DNA from: Desulfobulbaceae bacterium
GTDB lineage: Bacteria > Desulfobacterota > Desulfobulbia > Desulfobulbales > SURF-16
Direction: 5' to 3'
DNA: 12,887 nt
Assembly (NCBI GenBank): GCA_021160685.1
Contig: JAGHCC010000372.1
Location: forward strand, 1 to 12,887
Shown: positions 12,837-12,887 of the stretch, in pieces
Layout of the letters: every line of letters starts with the position of its first letter
Numbering within the stretch: position 1 is the stretch's first letter
Position numbers and translations under genes: made by a program
Notes under the pieces: model-generated
The model's database searches: none
What the model was told of the DNA's origin: nothing
Seen by the model: the letters and a program-made list of their open reading frames with translations, nothing else

Positions 12837-12887
12837 ATGAACAAAACAAAAAGCAAAAAAAACAGTCTGGCAAAATTTGTAAAACCC
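12837..12887 (+). CDS. Start of an unidentified ORF, cut by the window edge
   Basis: ATG at 12837 follows a strong ribosome-binding site (GAAGGAG, 6-7 nt spacing) and reads MNKTKSKKNSLAKFVKP to the edge with no stop. The lysine-rich start says little. Its position 60 bp inside the proposed left end of element C would fit the first ORF (tnpA-like) of an IS66-type element, but that is inference; it could equally be an unrelated gene. Confidence 0.45.
   Translation, partial: MNKTKSKKNSLAKFVKP

Noticed and set aside
12632..12856. 74-residue minus-strand reading frame at the right end
   Set aside because: It spans the palindromic element C and part of the opposite-strand ORF leader; no ribosome-binding site or family features.

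Overview
The window is ordinary gram-negative chromosomal DNA, most likely from an anaerobic, sulfate-reducer-like member of the Desulfobacterota (Desulfobulbales type). I infer this from gene content: an LPS-export pair (lptF-lptG) indicates an outer membrane, and two different ASKHA 'activator' ATPases (one RACo-like, one of the HgdC/BcrA type), FeoB and a thiol peroxidase fit an anaerobe rich in low-potential metalloenzymes. No rRNA, tRNA or CRISPR array is visible.

Layout. 1-1943 (-): 5' part of feoB, with an unusual Cys-rich N-terminus and an RNA hairpin next to its ribosome-binding region. 2288-3481 (+): MFS permease. 3631-4149 (+): tpx. 4175-5716 (-): RACo-like ATPase with no ferredoxin domain. 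5717-6121: divergent intergenic region filled almost entirely by two 170-bp non-autonomous mobile elements. 6122-6511 (+): fluC. 6584-8844 (+): lptF and lptG, overlapping by 4 bp. 9054-10710 (+): an unrecognised Cys-containing protein, an ASKHA activase overlapping it by 4 bp, and a small Cys-rich protein. 10707-12401 (-): three-gene operon encoding a membrane-anchored XRE regulator with a periplasmic EF-hand, a secreted beta-domain protein and a PilZ protein. 12670 to the end: the left end of a third, related mobile element, followed by the start of an ORF that runs off the window.

Two things stand out. First, a family of GTAA-ended elements: one copy has a perfect 8-bp target duplication, two copies have the same 170-bp length, and all carry a subterminal inverted repeat that changes in step with the outer end. 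The copy at the right edge may be the parent element. Second, the XRE/EF-hand + secreted + PilZ operon, in which the extracytoplasmic domain of the regulator appears homologous to the whole mature secreted protein. This suggests a calcium- or surface-sensing module tied to c-di-GMP. The 9054-10710 module (partner protein plus HgdC-like activase with both cluster cysteines kept) is a third candidate for an undescribed enzyme system. Short heptameric repeat tracts occupy several intergenic spaces on the right half.
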